A stretch of DNA of 64,000 nucleotides. It comes from Sphaerisporangium krabiense. Its GTDB lineage: Bacteria > Actinomycetota > Actinomycetes > Streptosporangiales > Streptosporangiaceae. Positions 48,049 through 59,999 of the stretch are shown piece after piece. Under the pieces are notes generated by a model that worked only from the letters and a program-made list of their open reading frames with translations, did not search any database and was not told where the DNA came from. The stretch spans positions 1-64,000 of the forward strand of contig NZ_JACHBR010000003.1 in NCBI RefSeq assembly GCF_014200435.1, written 5' to 3'. The position numbers and the translations under genes are program-made. Numbering within the stretch: position 1 is the first letter of the stretch; every line of letters begins with the position of its first letter.

Positions 48049-50550
48049 GTGAAGGCCGTGGTGATGGCGGGCGGAGAGGGGACTCGGCTGCGGCCGATGA
48101 CCGCCAACCAGCCCAAACCCCTGCTCCCCGTGGTGAACCGGCCGATCATGGAGCACGTGCTGCGCCTGCTCAAGCGGCACGGGTTCACCGAGACCGTCGT
48201 GACCGTGCAGTTCCTGGCCGCGCTCGTCCGCAACTTCTTCGGCGACGGCGACGAGCTCGGCATGAGTTTGCACTACGCCACCGAGGAGATCCCGCTCGGC
48301 ACCGCGGGCAGCGTCAAGAACGCCGCCGACAAGCTGCGCGACGAGCGCTTCCTGGTGATCTCCGGGGACGCGCTGACCGACATCGACCTCACCGACATGA
48401 TCCGGTTCCACGAGCGCAACGGCGCCCTGGTGACCATCGGGCTCAAGCGGGTCCCGAACCCGCTGGAGTTCGGCATCATCATCGTGGACGAGCAGGGCCG
48501 GGTGCAGCGCTTCCTGGAGAAGCCCACCTGGGGCCAGGTCTTCTCCGACACCGTCAACACCGGCGTCTACATCATGGAGCCCGAGGTCCTGGACGAGGTC
48601 GCCCCCGGCACGCCGGTCGACTGGTCGGGCGACGTCTTCCCCAAGCTCCTGGCCCGCGGGGCGCCGCTGTACGGCTACGTCGCGGGCGGCTACTGGGAGG
48701 ACGTCGGCACCCACGAGAGCTACCTCAAGGCCCAGGCCGACGCCCTGTCCGGGCGGGTGCGGCTGGACGCCGACGGCTTCGAGATGTCGCCGGGCGTGTG
48801 GGTGGCCGAGGGCGCCTCGGTGGACCCCGACGCCATCCTCAAGGGCCCGCTGTACATCGGCGGGTACGCCAAGGTGGAGGCCGGCGCCGAGCTGCGCGAG
48901 TACACCGTCCTCGGCGACAACGTGGTGGTCAAGGAGGGGGCGTTCCTGCACCGCGCCGTCGTCCACGACAACGTCTACATCGGCCCGAGCGCCCACCTGC
49001 GCGGCTGCGTCGTCGGCAAGAACACCGACATCATGACCGGCGCCCGCATCGAGGAGAACGCCGTCGTCGGCGACGAGTGCGTGATCGAGGCCGAGGCGTA
49101 CGTCTCCTCCGGGGTGAAGATCTACCCGTTCAAGACCATCGAGGCGGGCGCGGTCGTCAACACCAGCGTGATCTGGGAGTCGCGCGGCCAGCGCAGCCTG
49201 TTCGGCCCGCGCGGGGTCTCCGGCCTGGTCAACGTCGAGATCACCCCGGAGCTGTGCGTGCGCCTCGCCAGCGCCTACGCCACCACCCTGAAGAAGGGCG
49301 CCTCGGTCATCACCTCGCGCGACGCCTCCCGCGCCGCCCGCGCGTTCAAGCGCGCCGTGATCAGCGCGCTCAACGCCGGCGCGATCAACGTGCTGGACCT
49401 GGAGGCCGCGCCCCTGCCCGTCGCGCGCTTCCACACCTCCAACGAGAGCGCCTCGGGCGGCATCGCCCTGCGCACCACCCCGGGCGACCCGCAGAGCGTC
49501 GACATCGTCTTCATGGACGAGAACGGCGCCGACCTGTCGCAGAACGCCCAGCGCAAGCTGGAGCGGGTCTTCTCCCGCCAGGAGTTCCGGCGCGCCTTCC
49601 CCGGCGAGATCGCCGAGCTGAGCTTCCCCGCCAGGGCCGTGGAGGACTACACCCGCGAACTGCTGCGCTGGGTGGACATGTCGGGCGTCAGGGACGCCGA
49701 GATGAAGGTCGTGGTCGACTGCGCCGGCGGCACCTCGGCCCTGGTGCTGCCCAGCCTGCTCGGCCGGGTCGGGGTGGACGTCCTGACCGTCAACAACCGC
49801 CTGGACGAGTTCTCGCCGACCGAAACCCTGGCCGAGCGGCGCAGGGACCTGCAGCGGCTGGCCGAGCTCGTCGGGTCCTCGCGGGCCGCCTTCGGGGTCC
49901 GCTTCGACCCGGTCGGCGAGCGCATCTCCCTGGTGGACGAGATGGGCCAGCTCATCAGCGAGGAGCGCGCCCAGCTCGTCGTGCTGGACCTGGTGGCGGC
50001 CGAGCGGCGCGGCGGCCGGGTGGCGCTGCCGGTGACCACCACGCGCGTCGCCGAGCAGGTGTGCCGCTTCCACGGCGCCCAGGTGCAGTGGACCTCCACG
50101 GCCCTGGACGCCCTCACCTCCGCCGCCGCCGACCCCGAGCTGATCTTCGCCGCGGACGGGCGCGGCGGGTTCATCGTCCCGGAGTTCGCCCCCACCGTGG
50201 ACGGCCTGGCCGCGTTCCTGCGCCTGCTCGGCCTCGTGGCGCGCACGCGGCTCTCCCTCAGCCAGATCGACGCGCGCATCCCCCAGGCCAAGATGCTCAA
50301 GCGCACCGTCCCGACCCCGTGGGCGGCCAAGGGGGCCGTCATGCGCTCGGTCGTCGAGGCCGCCGACGGCCACCGCCTGGACACCACCGACGGCGTGCGG
50401 GTGATCGAGGAGGACGGCGGCTGGGCGCTCATCCTGCCCGACCCCTCCGAGGCCGTCACCCACCTGTGGGCCGAGGGGGACGACCTGGACGTCGCCCAGG
50501 CCCTCCTGGAGCGCTGGGCCCGCGTGGTCGAGCACGCGGTCGGCACCTGA
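48049..50550 (+). CDS. Sugar-nucleotidyltransferase fused to a degenerate phosphomannomutase domain
   Basis: An 833-residue protein. Residues 1-235 form the nucleotidyltransferase ([51 protein letters not shown]), and about 250-350 a left-handed beta-helix. Residues 375-833 form a PGM/PMM-type part. In the last part the phosphoserine motif TxSHNP is absent ([15 protein letters not shown] instead), and the metal loop DGDxDR is read as FDPVGER. Mutase activity is therefore unlikely. The active half should make GDP- or other NDP-mannose; the rest may be allosteric. Common in actinobacteria. GTG 48049 follows GGAGG. Confidence 0.85.
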   Translation: MKAVVMAGGEGTRLRPMTANQPKPLLPVVNRPIMEHVLRLLKRHGFTETVVTVQFLAALVRNFFGDGDELGMSLHYATEEIPLGTAGSVKNAADKLRDERFLVISGDALTDIDLTDMIRFHERNGALVTIGLKRVPNPLEFGIIIVDEQGRVQRFLEKPTWGQVFSDTVNTGVYIMEPEVLDEVAPGTPVDWSGDVFPKLLARGAPLYGYVAGGYWEDVGTHESYLKAQADALSGRVRLDADGFEMSPGVWVAEGASVDPDAILKGPLYIGGYAKVEAGAELREYTVLGDNVVVKEGAFLHRAVVHDNVYIGPSAHLRGCVVGKNTDIMTGARIEENAVVGDECVIEAEAYVSSGVKIYPFKTIEAGAVVNTSVIWESRGQRSLFGPRGVSGLVNVEITPELCVRLASAYATTLKKGASVITSRDASRAARAFKRAVISALNAGAINVLDLEAAPLPVARFHTSNESASGGIALRTTPGDPQSVDIVFMDENGADLSQNAQRKLERVFSRQEFRRAFPGEIAELSFPARAVEDYTRELLRWVDMSGVRDAEMKVVVDCAGGTSALVLPSLLGRVGVDVLTVNNRLDEFSPTETLAERRRDLQRLAELVGSSRAAFGVRFDPVGERISLVDEMGQLISEERAQLVVLDLVAAERRGGRVALPVTTTRVAEQVCRFHGAQVQWTSTALDALTSAAADPELIFAADGRGGFIVPEFAPTVDGLAAFLRLLGLVARTRLSLSQIDARIPQAKMLKRTVPTPWAAKGAVMRSVVEAADGHRLDTTDGVRVIEEDGGWALILPDPSEAVTHLWAEGDDLDVAQALLERWARVVEHAVGT

Positions 50551-50811
50551 CCCCCGCGGCCGGGGTGCGATCCACCGCGAAACCATCGATTCCGGTCACA
50601 TTCGAACGGCGCGCCGCATGGACCACAGGGCTGCGCGGGCGGTAGCTTTGGACCGGCGTGGCGAGCCGGGCAGGAGCGAGAAAGGGGCGAAGCGGAACAT
50701 CGTGGGCGCGGCGCGCACGGCGAGCGCCGGTCAGGAGCACCGCCGGCCCCCCGGAGCGAGAGCCCGAGCGAGCCCCGCTAGTATGTCCGAACCCGCGAGC
50801 ATGCCCTCATC
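50551..50811. other. Intergenic region before the garA promoter
   Basis: About 260 bases after the nucleotidyltransferase gene with no convincing coding frame. It leads into the garA promoter at 50812-50840. Confidence 0.45.
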
Positions 50812-50840
50812 TTGACCTTTGTGACTCATCAGCGTATGTT
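50812..50840 (+). promoter_or_regulatory. Probable sigma-70-type promoter of garA
   Basis: TTGACC (50812-50817) and TATGTT (50835-50840) are separated by exactly 17 bases, about 100 bases upstream of the FHA gene. This is the most canonical promoter in the window. Confidence 0.6.
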
Positions 50841-50937
50841 GCGGCATTCGCAGTCTGACCCATGAGAAGCGAAGACCCGAGGCACGCCGCCATGAGCACC
50901 GTCGCCGCGACTTCGCGGTAGGAGGCCGAGCCGATCG

Positions 50938-51444
50938 ATGCCGAGCGTCTACTGCACGCAGTGCGGCAATGCCAACCCTGAGGACGCCCGTTTCTGCTCA
51001 CGCTGCGGGTCGCCGCTGAGCCGTCCCGAGAGCACGCCGCTGGGGGACACCACCTCCACGATCTCCCTCAGCGGGATCGAGGCGATGGACTCGGAGACGA
51101 CCGGGCAGACGCTCCTACCCGATCGCGCGGCCGTCGACCAGCTGCCGCCGGGCACGGCGCTGCTGGTCGTGATGCGCGGGCCGAACGCCGGGAGCCGCTT
51201 CCTGCTCGACAGCGACCTCACCACCGCGGGCCGCCACCCCGAGAGCGACATCTTCCTCGACGACGTGACGGTGTCGCGCCGCCACGCCGAGTTCTACCGG
51301 CGCGGCGACTACTTCACCGCCCGCGACGTCGGCAGCCTCAACGGCACCTACGTCAACCGGGAGCGCATCGAGGAGCACCCTCTGACCGGCGGTGACGAAG
51401 TCCAGATCGGCAAGTTCCGGCTGGTGTTCCTCACGCGTGGGTGA
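50938..51444 (+). CDS. garA: GarA-like FHA protein with N-terminal zinc ribbon
   Basis: A 168-residue protein. Residues 1-30 are a zinc ribbon (YCTQCGNANPEDARFCSRCG). A Ser/Thr-rich segment with DTTSTISLSG and SETTGQTLL follows, and an FHA domain (about 70-168) with AGRHPESDIFLDDVTVSRRH and GSLNGTYVNRERIE. GarA/OdhI binds and inhibits 2-oxoglutarate metabolism enzymes and is switched by kinase phosphorylation of an ETTS motif; DTTS here is the likely counterpart. Mycobacterial GarA lacks the zinc ribbon. GGAGG lies eleven bases before ATG 50938. It heads the cluster with ftsR and DUF151. Confidence 0.85.
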   Translation: MPSVYCTQCGNANPEDARFCSRCGSPLSRPESTPLGDTTSTISLSGIEAMDSETTGQTLLPDRAAVDQLPPGTALLVVMRGPNAGSRFLLDSDLTTAGRHPESDIFLDDVTVSRRHAEFYRRGDYFTARDVGSLNGTYVNRERIEEHPLTGGDEVQIGKFRLVFLTRG

Positions 51445-51453
51445 GGTGGGACG

Positions 51454-52134
51454 GTGATGAGCGCGCAGGCCGCCCGGGCGTTCATGAGCATCGGGGAGGT
51501 CCTGGAGATCCTCCGGGCGGACTTCCCCGACGTCACCGTCTCCAAGATCCGCTTCCTGGAGGGCGAGGGGCTCATCGAGCCCCAGCGCTCGCCCTCGGGG
51601 TACCGCAAGTTCACCCACGCCGACGTCGAGCGCCTGCGCTACATCCTCACCGCCCAGCGCGACCGCTACCTGCCGCTGCGCGTCATCAAGGACCATCTGA
51701 TGACCGCCGGCCCGCAGGACGCGCCGCTGGGCGGCCCCCGCCCCGTCGGCGACCCTCCCGCGCCCGAGGTCCGGCTGACCCGCCCCGACCTGCTGGAGGC
51801 CGCGGGCCTGGACGAGGAGACCCTCGCCGAGCTGGAGGACTACGGGCTGATCACGCCCGTCGCCCGCTGGTACGACGCCGAGGCCCTCACCGTCGCCAGG
51901 GCCTGCGGCGCGCTCGCCGGCTTCGGCCTGCACCCCCGCCACCTGCGGACGCTGCGGGCCGCCGCCGAGCGCGAGGCCGGGCTCGTCGAGCAGGCCGTCG
52001 CGCCCCTCATGCGCCGCCGCGCCCCGGGCGCCGCCGGCCAGGCCGAGGAGACCGCCCGCGAGATCTCCGGGCTGCTCCAGGAACTGCGCACCGCCCTGGT
52101 GAGGACCGGTCTGCGGGGCATTCTCGGCCGGTGA
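51454..52134 (+). CDS. ftsR: MerR-type regulator (FtsR homologue)
   Basis: A 226-residue regulator. MSIGEVLEILRADFPDVTVS then KIRFLEGEGLIEP is the MerR DNA-binding part, with PSGYRKFTHADVERLRYIL; the C-terminal helical part has no metal-binding cysteines. The position between garA and the DUF151 gene matches mycobacterial Rv1827-Rv1828-Rv1829. The corynebacterial homologue FtsR activates ftsZ. GTG 51454 starts nine bases after the garA stop. Confidence 0.8.
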   Translation: MMSAQAARAFMSIGEVLEILRADFPDVTVSKIRFLEGEGLIEPQRSPSGYRKFTHADVERLRYILTAQRDRYLPLRVIKDHLMTAGPQDAPLGGPRPVGDPPAPEVRLTRPDLLEAAGLDEETLAELEDYGLITPVARWYDAEALTVARACGALAGFGLHPRHLRTLRAAAEREAGLVEQAVAPLMRRRAPGAAGQAEETAREISGLLQELRTALVRTGLRGILGR

Positions 52135-52265
52135 CGGAGCCGCCCGGACATTTCGGGGTGGGAGGATGTTACGTTGAATTTTGCGGCGATGGTCACGCCG
52201 CGAGCTGAGAGCCGTAAGGGAGCAGGCCCGGAGCGGGCCGGTGACCCAATGGGACGGAGCCGCGT

Positions 52266-52736
52266 GTGTTGCAGATGGAGGTCGTGGGGGTCCGCGTGGA
52301 GATGCCCACCAACCAACCCATCGTCCTTCTGAAGGAGGCGAAGGGTGAGCGATATCTGCCGATCTGGATTGGCATGACCGAGGCCACGGCCATCGCGTTG
52401 GCACAGGCCGAGGAGCCACCTCCGCGGCCGCTCACCCACGACTTGTTCAAGGACGTGATCGAAGCCCTCGGCGTGCGGTTGCAGGCGGTCAACATCGTGG
52501 CGCTGCGCGACGGGATCTTCTTCGCCGACCTGGTGTTCTCCAACGGGGTCGAGGTGAGCGCGCGCCCCTCGGACTCGATCGCGCTCGCGCTGCGCACCGG
52601 CACGAGCATCTTCGCCAGTGAGGACGTGGTGCGCGAGGCCGGTGTCATCATTCCCGACGACCAGGAGGACGAGGTCGAGAAGTTCCGCGAGTTCCTGGAC
52701 ACGATCACCCCGGAGGACTTCGGCCGTGCGGGGTAG
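52266..52736 (+). CDS. DUF151 (bifunctional nuclease family) protein
   Basis: A 156-residue conserved protein: VVGVRVEMPTNQPIVLLKEA, LPIWIGMTEATAIALAQA, PRPLTHDLFKDVIEALGV and RPSDSIALALRTGT. The family was named for a plant bifunctional nuclease; the bacterial role is unsettled. It follows ftsR as in mycobacteria. GTG 52266 is the likely start. It ends in an acidic tail after PDDQEDEVEKF. Confidence 0.85.
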   Translation: MLQMEVVGVRVEMPTNQPIVLLKEAKGERYLPIWIGMTEATAIALAQAEEPPPRPLTHDLFKDVIEALGVRLQAVNIVALRDGIFFADLVFSNGVEVSARPSDSIALALRTGTSIFASEDVVREAGVIIPDDQEDEVEKFREFLDTITPEDFGRAG

Positions 52737-52891
52737 CCCAGTGCGCCATATCGGGCATTTACGCTTCACGACGCGCCGGGCGGGATCGTTGACTGAGCAT
52801 CGCACCGGTCCTACGGTGCAAGGGAAACCACGGTTGTAATTCACGAACCCCCAGATCAGACCGTGGGATGAGAGAAAGCCGGAGGTCCGCA

Positions 52892-53509
52892 GTGGCGGTC
52901 AGCAGCGGCGAGGGAAAGACGGCCGACCAGCACGATCCGGCCCAGCGCCGGTCGGCTCGGGAGCGCGCGGGAGAGCAGGGCCTGCTGTTCGACGAGCGGC
53001 CGGCGTCGCTGCCCGCCGACGTGGGATACCGCGGCCCGACGGCCTGCTCGGCGGCCGGCATCACCTACCGGCAGCTCGACTACTGGGCGAGGACCCAGCT
53101 CGTCGAGCCGTCGGTGCGGCCGGCGCATGGCTCGGGCTCGCAGCGGCTCTACAGCTTCCGCGACATCCTGGTGCTCAAGGTGGTCAAGCGCCTGCTCGAC
53201 ACCGGGGTGTCGCTCCAGCAGATCCGCACCGCGGTCCAGCACCTGCGCGAGCGCGGGGTCAACGACCTGGCGCAGATCACGCTGATGAGCGACGGCGTGA
53301 GCGTGTACGAGTGCACCTCGGCCGACGAGGTCATCGACCTTCTGGAAGGCGGCCAGGGCGTGTTCGGCATCGCCCTCGGCGGCGTCTGGCGCGAGGTCGA
53401 GGGCACCCTGGCGGAGCTGCCGGGGGAACGCGTGGAGCCGGCCGCCACCACGGAGGACCACCCGGGTGACGAGCTGGCTCGGCGCAGGAAGGCCCGCAGG
53501 ACGGGCTGA
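52892..53509 (+). CDS. MerR-type regulator of the garA cluster
   Basis: A 205-residue MerR protein, positionally equivalent to mycobacterial Rv1830. A disordered N-terminus (about 45 residues) is followed by YRGPTACSAAGITYRQLDYW, LVEPSVRPAHGSGSQRLYSF and ILVLKVVKRLLDTGVSLQQI. GTG 52892 lies six bases after GGAGG, favoured over ATG 52868. The glycine riboswitch and gcvP follow. Probably regulates growth or cell division genes; not shown by the sequence. Confidence 0.8.
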   Translation: MAVSSGEGKTADQHDPAQRRSARERAGEQGLLFDERPASLPADVGYRGPTACSAAGITYRQLDYWARTQLVEPSVRPAHGSGSQRLYSFRDILVLKVVKRLLDTGVSLQQIRTAVQHLRERGVNDLAQITLMSDGVSVYECTSADEVIDLLEGGQGVFGIALGGVWREVEGTLAELPGERVEPAATTEDHPGDELARRRKARRTG

Positions 53510-53691
53510 CCGGCTCCCGCCCCCCGGTGGGGGAGCGGCGGGAATCGGCAGGACGGTCCCCGGGTTCGCGGGACGGCGGTGTGGGGCCGCACGCGGCGAA
53601 CCCGGCGCCGGCGCGCGCCCGCGTGGCGGGGCGGTACTGGGGTAGCCTTCCGCCCGTGACGGGCGGGTACAGTTGGTGCAAGGCTTACGAC

Positions 53692-53935
53692 CCCGCGCGG
53701 GAGAGTCCCGAGGGCACGAGCAGGCGCCGCGGCCGCGGCGCCCGCCCGCTGGCCCGGGCGCCGAAGGAGCAACCTCCCCGGAATCTCTCAGGCACACGTA
53801 CCGCGCGGGTGAGGCGACTCTGGAAAGCAGGCATGCCCGCCAGGCGTGCCTCACCGACGGTGCAAGCCCCCCGCGGGGGGTGAAGCTCTCAGGTCGCGGC
53901 ACGCGCCGCGCTGACAGAGGGGGAGACGGCACACG
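53692..53935 (+). ncRNA. Tandem glycine riboswitch
   Basis: Two aptamers precede gcvP. The first (about 53692-53808) shows CGGGAGAGTCCCGAGGGCAC, GCGCCGAAGGAGCAA and GAATCTCTCAGGCA. The second (about 53809-53935) shows GCGACTCTGGAAAGCAGG, CACCGACGGTGCAAGC, GGTGAAGCTCTCAGGTC and the closing GACAGAGGGGGAGAC. This is the two-domain glycine class that turns on glycine cleavage. The end of aptamer 2 lies about 30 bases before the gcvP ribosome site AGGAGG (53964-53969), which suggests translational control. Confidence 0.9.
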
Positions 53936-53975
53936 CGCGCCACGCGCCCGGTCTCAACCCTTCAGGAGGGCCTCC

Positions 53976-56837
<2,862 letters not shown>

Positions 56838-56951
56838 CGTACGCCGCCCCGGAGGCCGTCCCGATCGGCATAATATGTCGCGCGCGACGGCGCCTTCCGC
56901 GTCGCGAGACCCGCGGTTCCCCCACTCCCCCCACGCGGAGAAGAGGTCTTG

Positions 56952-57830
56952 ATGGCGGCGCACGAGGTGGACTCCGGCCGGCGGATCGACGACGCGCGAC
57001 GGCTCGCCGAGAGCGGCGAGCTGGACGCGGCGGCGGAGATCTTCGCCGAGCTGGCCGCCGACGACGGTGAGGCCGACCGCGCCCAGGCGGCCGTCGGCCT
57101 GGCCGTGGTCCTGGAGCGGCGCGGCGACGTCGCCGGGTCCAGGGCCGCCGCCCGCACGGCCCTGGCCACCGGCCACCCGGAGTACGCCGCCCAGGCGGCC
57201 TGCCTGCTGGCCCGCGGGTTCGAGGAGGAGGACCTCGGCGACCAGGCCCGCGCCGCCTGGCAGGCGGTGATCGGCCTCGGCACGCCGGCCTACCTGCCCG
57301 CGGCCCACATGGCGCTGGCCCGCATCGCCGAGGGCCAGGGCGACGACGCGGCGGCCGAGACCGCGCTGCGGGCGGCGCTGGCCACCGGCGACCCCGTGAC
57401 GGCCTCCCGGGCGGCCCAGCTCCTGGCCGGGCGGCTGCTGGAGGACGGCGCGCCGGGGGAGGCCGCCGACGTGGTCCTCGAGGCCCTGCAGGTCCCCGAC
57501 GCCGCCGAGCAGGGCCGGCTGCGCGTGATGCTCGGCATGGCCCACCTGGACCTGGCGTGCGGCGAGTTCGCCTCCGCCGCCGAGGAGGGCGGCGACCCCG
57601 ACGGCACGGCGCTGGCGATCGAGCTGCTGGCCCGCGTGCTCCCGCTGCGCGGCAGGGACGCCGACGCCGCCACGGTGTGGGAGTACGGCCTCGGCCACCC
57701 CGACGAGGAGGTCGCCTCCCAGGTGCGCCTGCGCCGGGCCCGCGACGACGCGGCCTTCGCCGGCGACGCCCCGGACGACACGCGGGCTCCGGACGCGGGC
57801 GAGGACGAGGACGAGGACCGGCGCTCGTGA
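56952..57830 (+). CDS. TPR-repeat protein (292 aa)
   Basis: A cytosolic alpha-solenoid of about seven helical hairpins with TPR-like spacing (RLAESGELDAAAEIFAELAA, LARIAEGQGDDAAAETALRA, LLPLRG-like C-terminal turns) and an acidic tail (DAGEDEDEDRRS). Likely a scaffold for protein contacts; no specific partner is evident. ATG 56952 (or TTG 56949) follows GGAGAAGAGG. Confidence 0.7.
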   Translation: MAAHEVDSGRRIDDARRLAESGELDAAAEIFAELAADDGEADRAQAAVGLAVVLERRGDVAGSRAAARTALATGHPEYAAQAACLLARGFEEEDLGDQARAAWQAVIGLGTPAYLPAAHMALARIAEGQGDDAAAETALRAALATGDPVTASRAAQLLAGRLLEDGAPGEAADVVLEALQVPDAAEQGRLRVMLGMAHLDLACGEFASAAEEGGDPDGTALAIELLARVLPLRGRDADAATVWEYGLGHPDEEVASQVRLRRARDDAAFAGDAPDDTRAPDAGEDEDEDRRS

Positions 57831-57861
57831 GACGGCGTCGCCGGGCTTGACCGCGGTGAGG

Positions 57862-57896
57862 GCGCCGCCATCGCACCCGGGACGCGATGGCGGCGC
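57862..57896. terminator. Bidirectional hairpin between convergent genes
   Basis: GCGCCGCCATCGC (57862-57874) and its exact complement (57884-57896) form a 13-bp stem with a 9-base loop between the two TPR genes, which face each other. Confidence 0.65.
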
Positions 57897-57944
57897 TCCC
57901 GCCGGTGATTCACTCTCCTGCGGCGTCTCTCCGGGCGGGCGCGG

Positions 57945-58409
57945 TCAGACGCTCTCGCCCAACTGCTCGGCCACCCGCTCCAGGCCGCCCTTGATGAGCC
58001 GCCCGTACTCGTCGTCGCCGAGCGCGCCGATCCCGGCCCGGGCCCGCTGGAGGTGCTCACGGGCGCGATCGAGATCGCCCAGCTTGCGATGGCACTCGCT
58101 CAGGTTCAGGTGCAACGACGGATACAGGCCCGCCACCGAGATCGTCACCCCGGCCTGCGCGATCCCCTCGTCGGTGACCCGGTCGGCGGCGGCGAGCGCC
58201 CGCAGATCCCACGTCAGCTCCTGCCGCACGTCGTCCTGCACATCGGCCATCGAGTGGGCGAGGACGCAGACGTGCAGCGGATCGCCCTGCTCGCCGCCGA
58301 TGTCCTCCCAGATCTGGGCGAACAGGTCGCGGGCGGCGTCACGCTGACCTTGGTGGTGATGCAACTCCACCCCCTGGCCGATCCGGGCCGGCGTGGGATC
58401 GGTGGTCAT
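57945..58409 (-). CDS. TPR-containing protein (154 aa)
   Basis: A helical protein with QRDAARDLFAQIWEDIGGEQ and LHLNLSECHRKLGDLDRARE as TPR-like units and a conserved middle (VCVLAHSMADVQDDVRQELT). This pattern is common in actinobacterial tetratricopeptide proteins of unknown role. ATG 58409 overlaps the stop of the upstream membrane protein gene (ATGA), so they form an operon. Confidence 0.65.
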   Translation of the reverse strand: MTTDPTPARIGQGVELHHHQGQRDAARDLFAQIWEDIGGEQGDPLHVCVLAHSMADVQDDVRQELTWDLRALAAADRVTDEGIAQAGVTISVAGLYPSLHLNLSECHRKLGDLDRAREHLQRARAGIGALGDDEYGRLIKGGLERVAEQLGESV

Positions 58410-58798
58410 CGGCCCTTGCGGCGGCCGAAGGCGGCGGCGACGTTGACGAGCACGATGCCCGTCCAGGCCAGGAACAGCCCCCCGGGCCCGGCGCCGGCCG
58501 CGGCGATCGCCGTGAGCGGGACGCCGATGCCCAGCGATCCGAGCGCGATCGGGAGCGAGGGGTCGACCCGCTGGGCGTGGTGCTTGCCCGGCGCGGGCTG
58601 CGGGCCGCCGAGGGGCGGGGCGTAGCCGTCCGGGTGCCCGTTCTGGGTGGCCACCGCCGCGCGCACCCGGGCGTCGATCGTGGTGTCCAGCTTGTCGAGG
58701 AACGACTCGATCAGCGCGTTCTCGTAGTCGGGCCCGAGATCGCGTCTGGCCTCGACGGTCGCCCGCAGCTCATCGCGTGGATTATCCGGCACCGTCAT
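58406..58798 (-). CDS. Small membrane protein (130 aa), unknown function
   Basis: Residues 1-70 are soluble and contain RRDLGPDYENALIESFLDKL. About 80-123 are two hydrophobic helices (LPIALGSLGIGVPLTAIAAA and FLAWTGIVLVNVAAAF). The layout resembles small actinobacterial membrane proteins (DUF1707/SHOCT-like), but I cannot name it. It overlaps the TPR gene. Confidence 0.6.
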   Translation of the reverse strand: MTVPDNPRDELRATVEARRDLGPDYENALIESFLDKLDTTIDARVRAAVATQNGHPDGYAPPLGGPQPAPGKHHAQRVDPSLPIALGSLGIGVPLTAIAAAGAGPGGLFLAWTGIVLVNVAAAFGRRKGR

Positions 58799-58873
58799 AA
58801 TCTGTCATGGACGTCCGGCCGAGGGCATCCCCCGTGAGAAGTAGCGGAGTCCTCCGCAGGTACGGTGTGCGCC

Positions 58874-59467
58874 ATGCGCATCGTGACGCCGAGCGGCCCG
58901 GCGATCGTGGAGGTGGACGAGGTCCCCGATCCGCGGTTCCTGTTCGTGCTCACCCACGGGTCCGCCGGGGGAGTGGAGTCGCCCGACCTGCTGGCGGTGC
59001 GCGACGCGGTCACCGGCGTCGGCGGGACGGTGGCACGGGTGCTTCAGCCGTTCCGGGTGGCCGGGGCCCGGGCTCCGGGGTCGGCCGTCCGCCAGGACGC
59101 GGCGTGGACGGCGCTGGTGGCCGAGCTGCGGCGCCGGTTCCCCGGCCTGGCCCTCGTGCAGGGAGGGCGGAGCAACGGGGCGCGGGTGGCGTGCAGGACC
59201 GCGCGCGCCGCCGGGGCCGAGGCCGTGGTGGCGCTGGCCTTCCCGCTGCGCCCGCCGGGCAGGCCCGACCGCTCACGGGCCGGCGAGCTGCGCGAGGCGG
59301 GCGTGGACGTACTCGTGGTGAACGGCGACCGCGATCCCTTCGGCGTCCCCGACGTCGCGGACGCCGCCGAACTGGTCGTGCTGCCGGGAGAGGCGCACGA
59401 GTTCAAGAAAAACCCCGCCCGGGTGGGCGAGGTGGTCGCGCGGTGGCTCGGCCCCCGTTACGCGTGA
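58874..59467 (+). CDS. Alpha/beta-hydrolase (TEX30/KANL3-like)
   Basis: A 197-residue hydrolase. FLFVLTHGSAGGVESPDLLA is the oxyanion region, LVQGGRSNGARVA carries the GxSxG serine (about residue 100), LVVNGDRDPFG the acid and LPGEAHEFKK the catalytic histidine. The family resembles human TEX30; substrate unknown. ATG 58874; an upstream GTG 58865 is possible. Confidence 0.75.
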   Translation: MRIVTPSGPAIVEVDEVPDPRFLFVLTHGSAGGVESPDLLAVRDAVTGVGGTVARVLQPFRVAGARAPGSAVRQDAAWTALVAELRRRFPGLALVQGGRSNGARVACRTARAAGAEAVVALAFPLRPPGRPDRSRAGELREAGVDVLVVNGDRDPFGVPDVADAAELVVLPGEAHEFKKNPARVGEVVARWLGPRYA

Positions 59468-59472
59468 GGGTG

Positions 59473-59673
59473 TCAGGCCGCGCTGATCGCGAGGTCGGTG
59501 GGGCGGTGCGGCGCGATGATCGCACCGTCGGGCAGGAGCTCCCCGGTGTCCTCGAAAAGCACGATGCCGTTGCACAACAGGCTCCACCCCTGCTCAGGGT
59601 GTGCCGCGATCGTGCGGGCGGCTTCGCGGTCCGGCGCGGTGGTGGTCGGACAGGACGGCTCATGCGGGCACAT
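59473..59673 (-). CDS. DUF5999 family protein (66 aa)
   Basis: A 66-residue protein conserved in actinobacteria: CPHEPSCPTTTAPDREAART, HPEQGWSLLCNGIVLFEDTG and ELLPDGAIIAPHRP. ATG 59673 follows GGAGG. The cysteines C2, C8 and C34 could bind metal. Function unknown. Two overlapping inverted repeats lie 120-150 bases upstream. Confidence 0.75.
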   Translation of the reverse strand: MCPHEPSCPTTTAPDREAARTIAAHPEQGWSLLCNGIVLFEDTGELLPDGAIIAPHRPTDLAISAA

Positions 59674-59793
59674 CGGCGTGCCTCCGGATCTCTCTCTCGG
59701 TCTGGTGTCCGGCCGGGGTTCTCGGCGTGGGGGCTTTCGCCCGCCCCGATTCCCCCGCCCCCGTCGGACGGGGCCGAACGCTTTGCTGTCGAT

Positions 59794-59827
59794 GTGTGTG
59801 CTGGCACACACTTACAGAGTAAGTGTG
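59794..59827 (-). promoter_or_regulatory. Overlapping inverted repeats upstream of the DUF5999 gene
   Basis: GTGTGTGC-TG-GCACACAC (59794-59811) and CACACTTAC-AGA-GTAAGTGTG (59807-59827) are perfect palindromes that share five bases, so only one structure or bound dimer can form at a time. Confidence 0.5.
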
Positions 59828-59999
59828 CTGCGGGTCACACGCGGGCGACATAGCCCATTAGGACGGTTTAGATCCTTCGATTAGGGGGGTCAAGGGGGCC
59901 GACAGGGCTGGTCTCATGCGGTGTGACCTGCGGCACAAGCGTGCCCCAGCCAAGATAACGGTCTCAATACGACTCGCCGCCGAACGGATAAACGAATGG

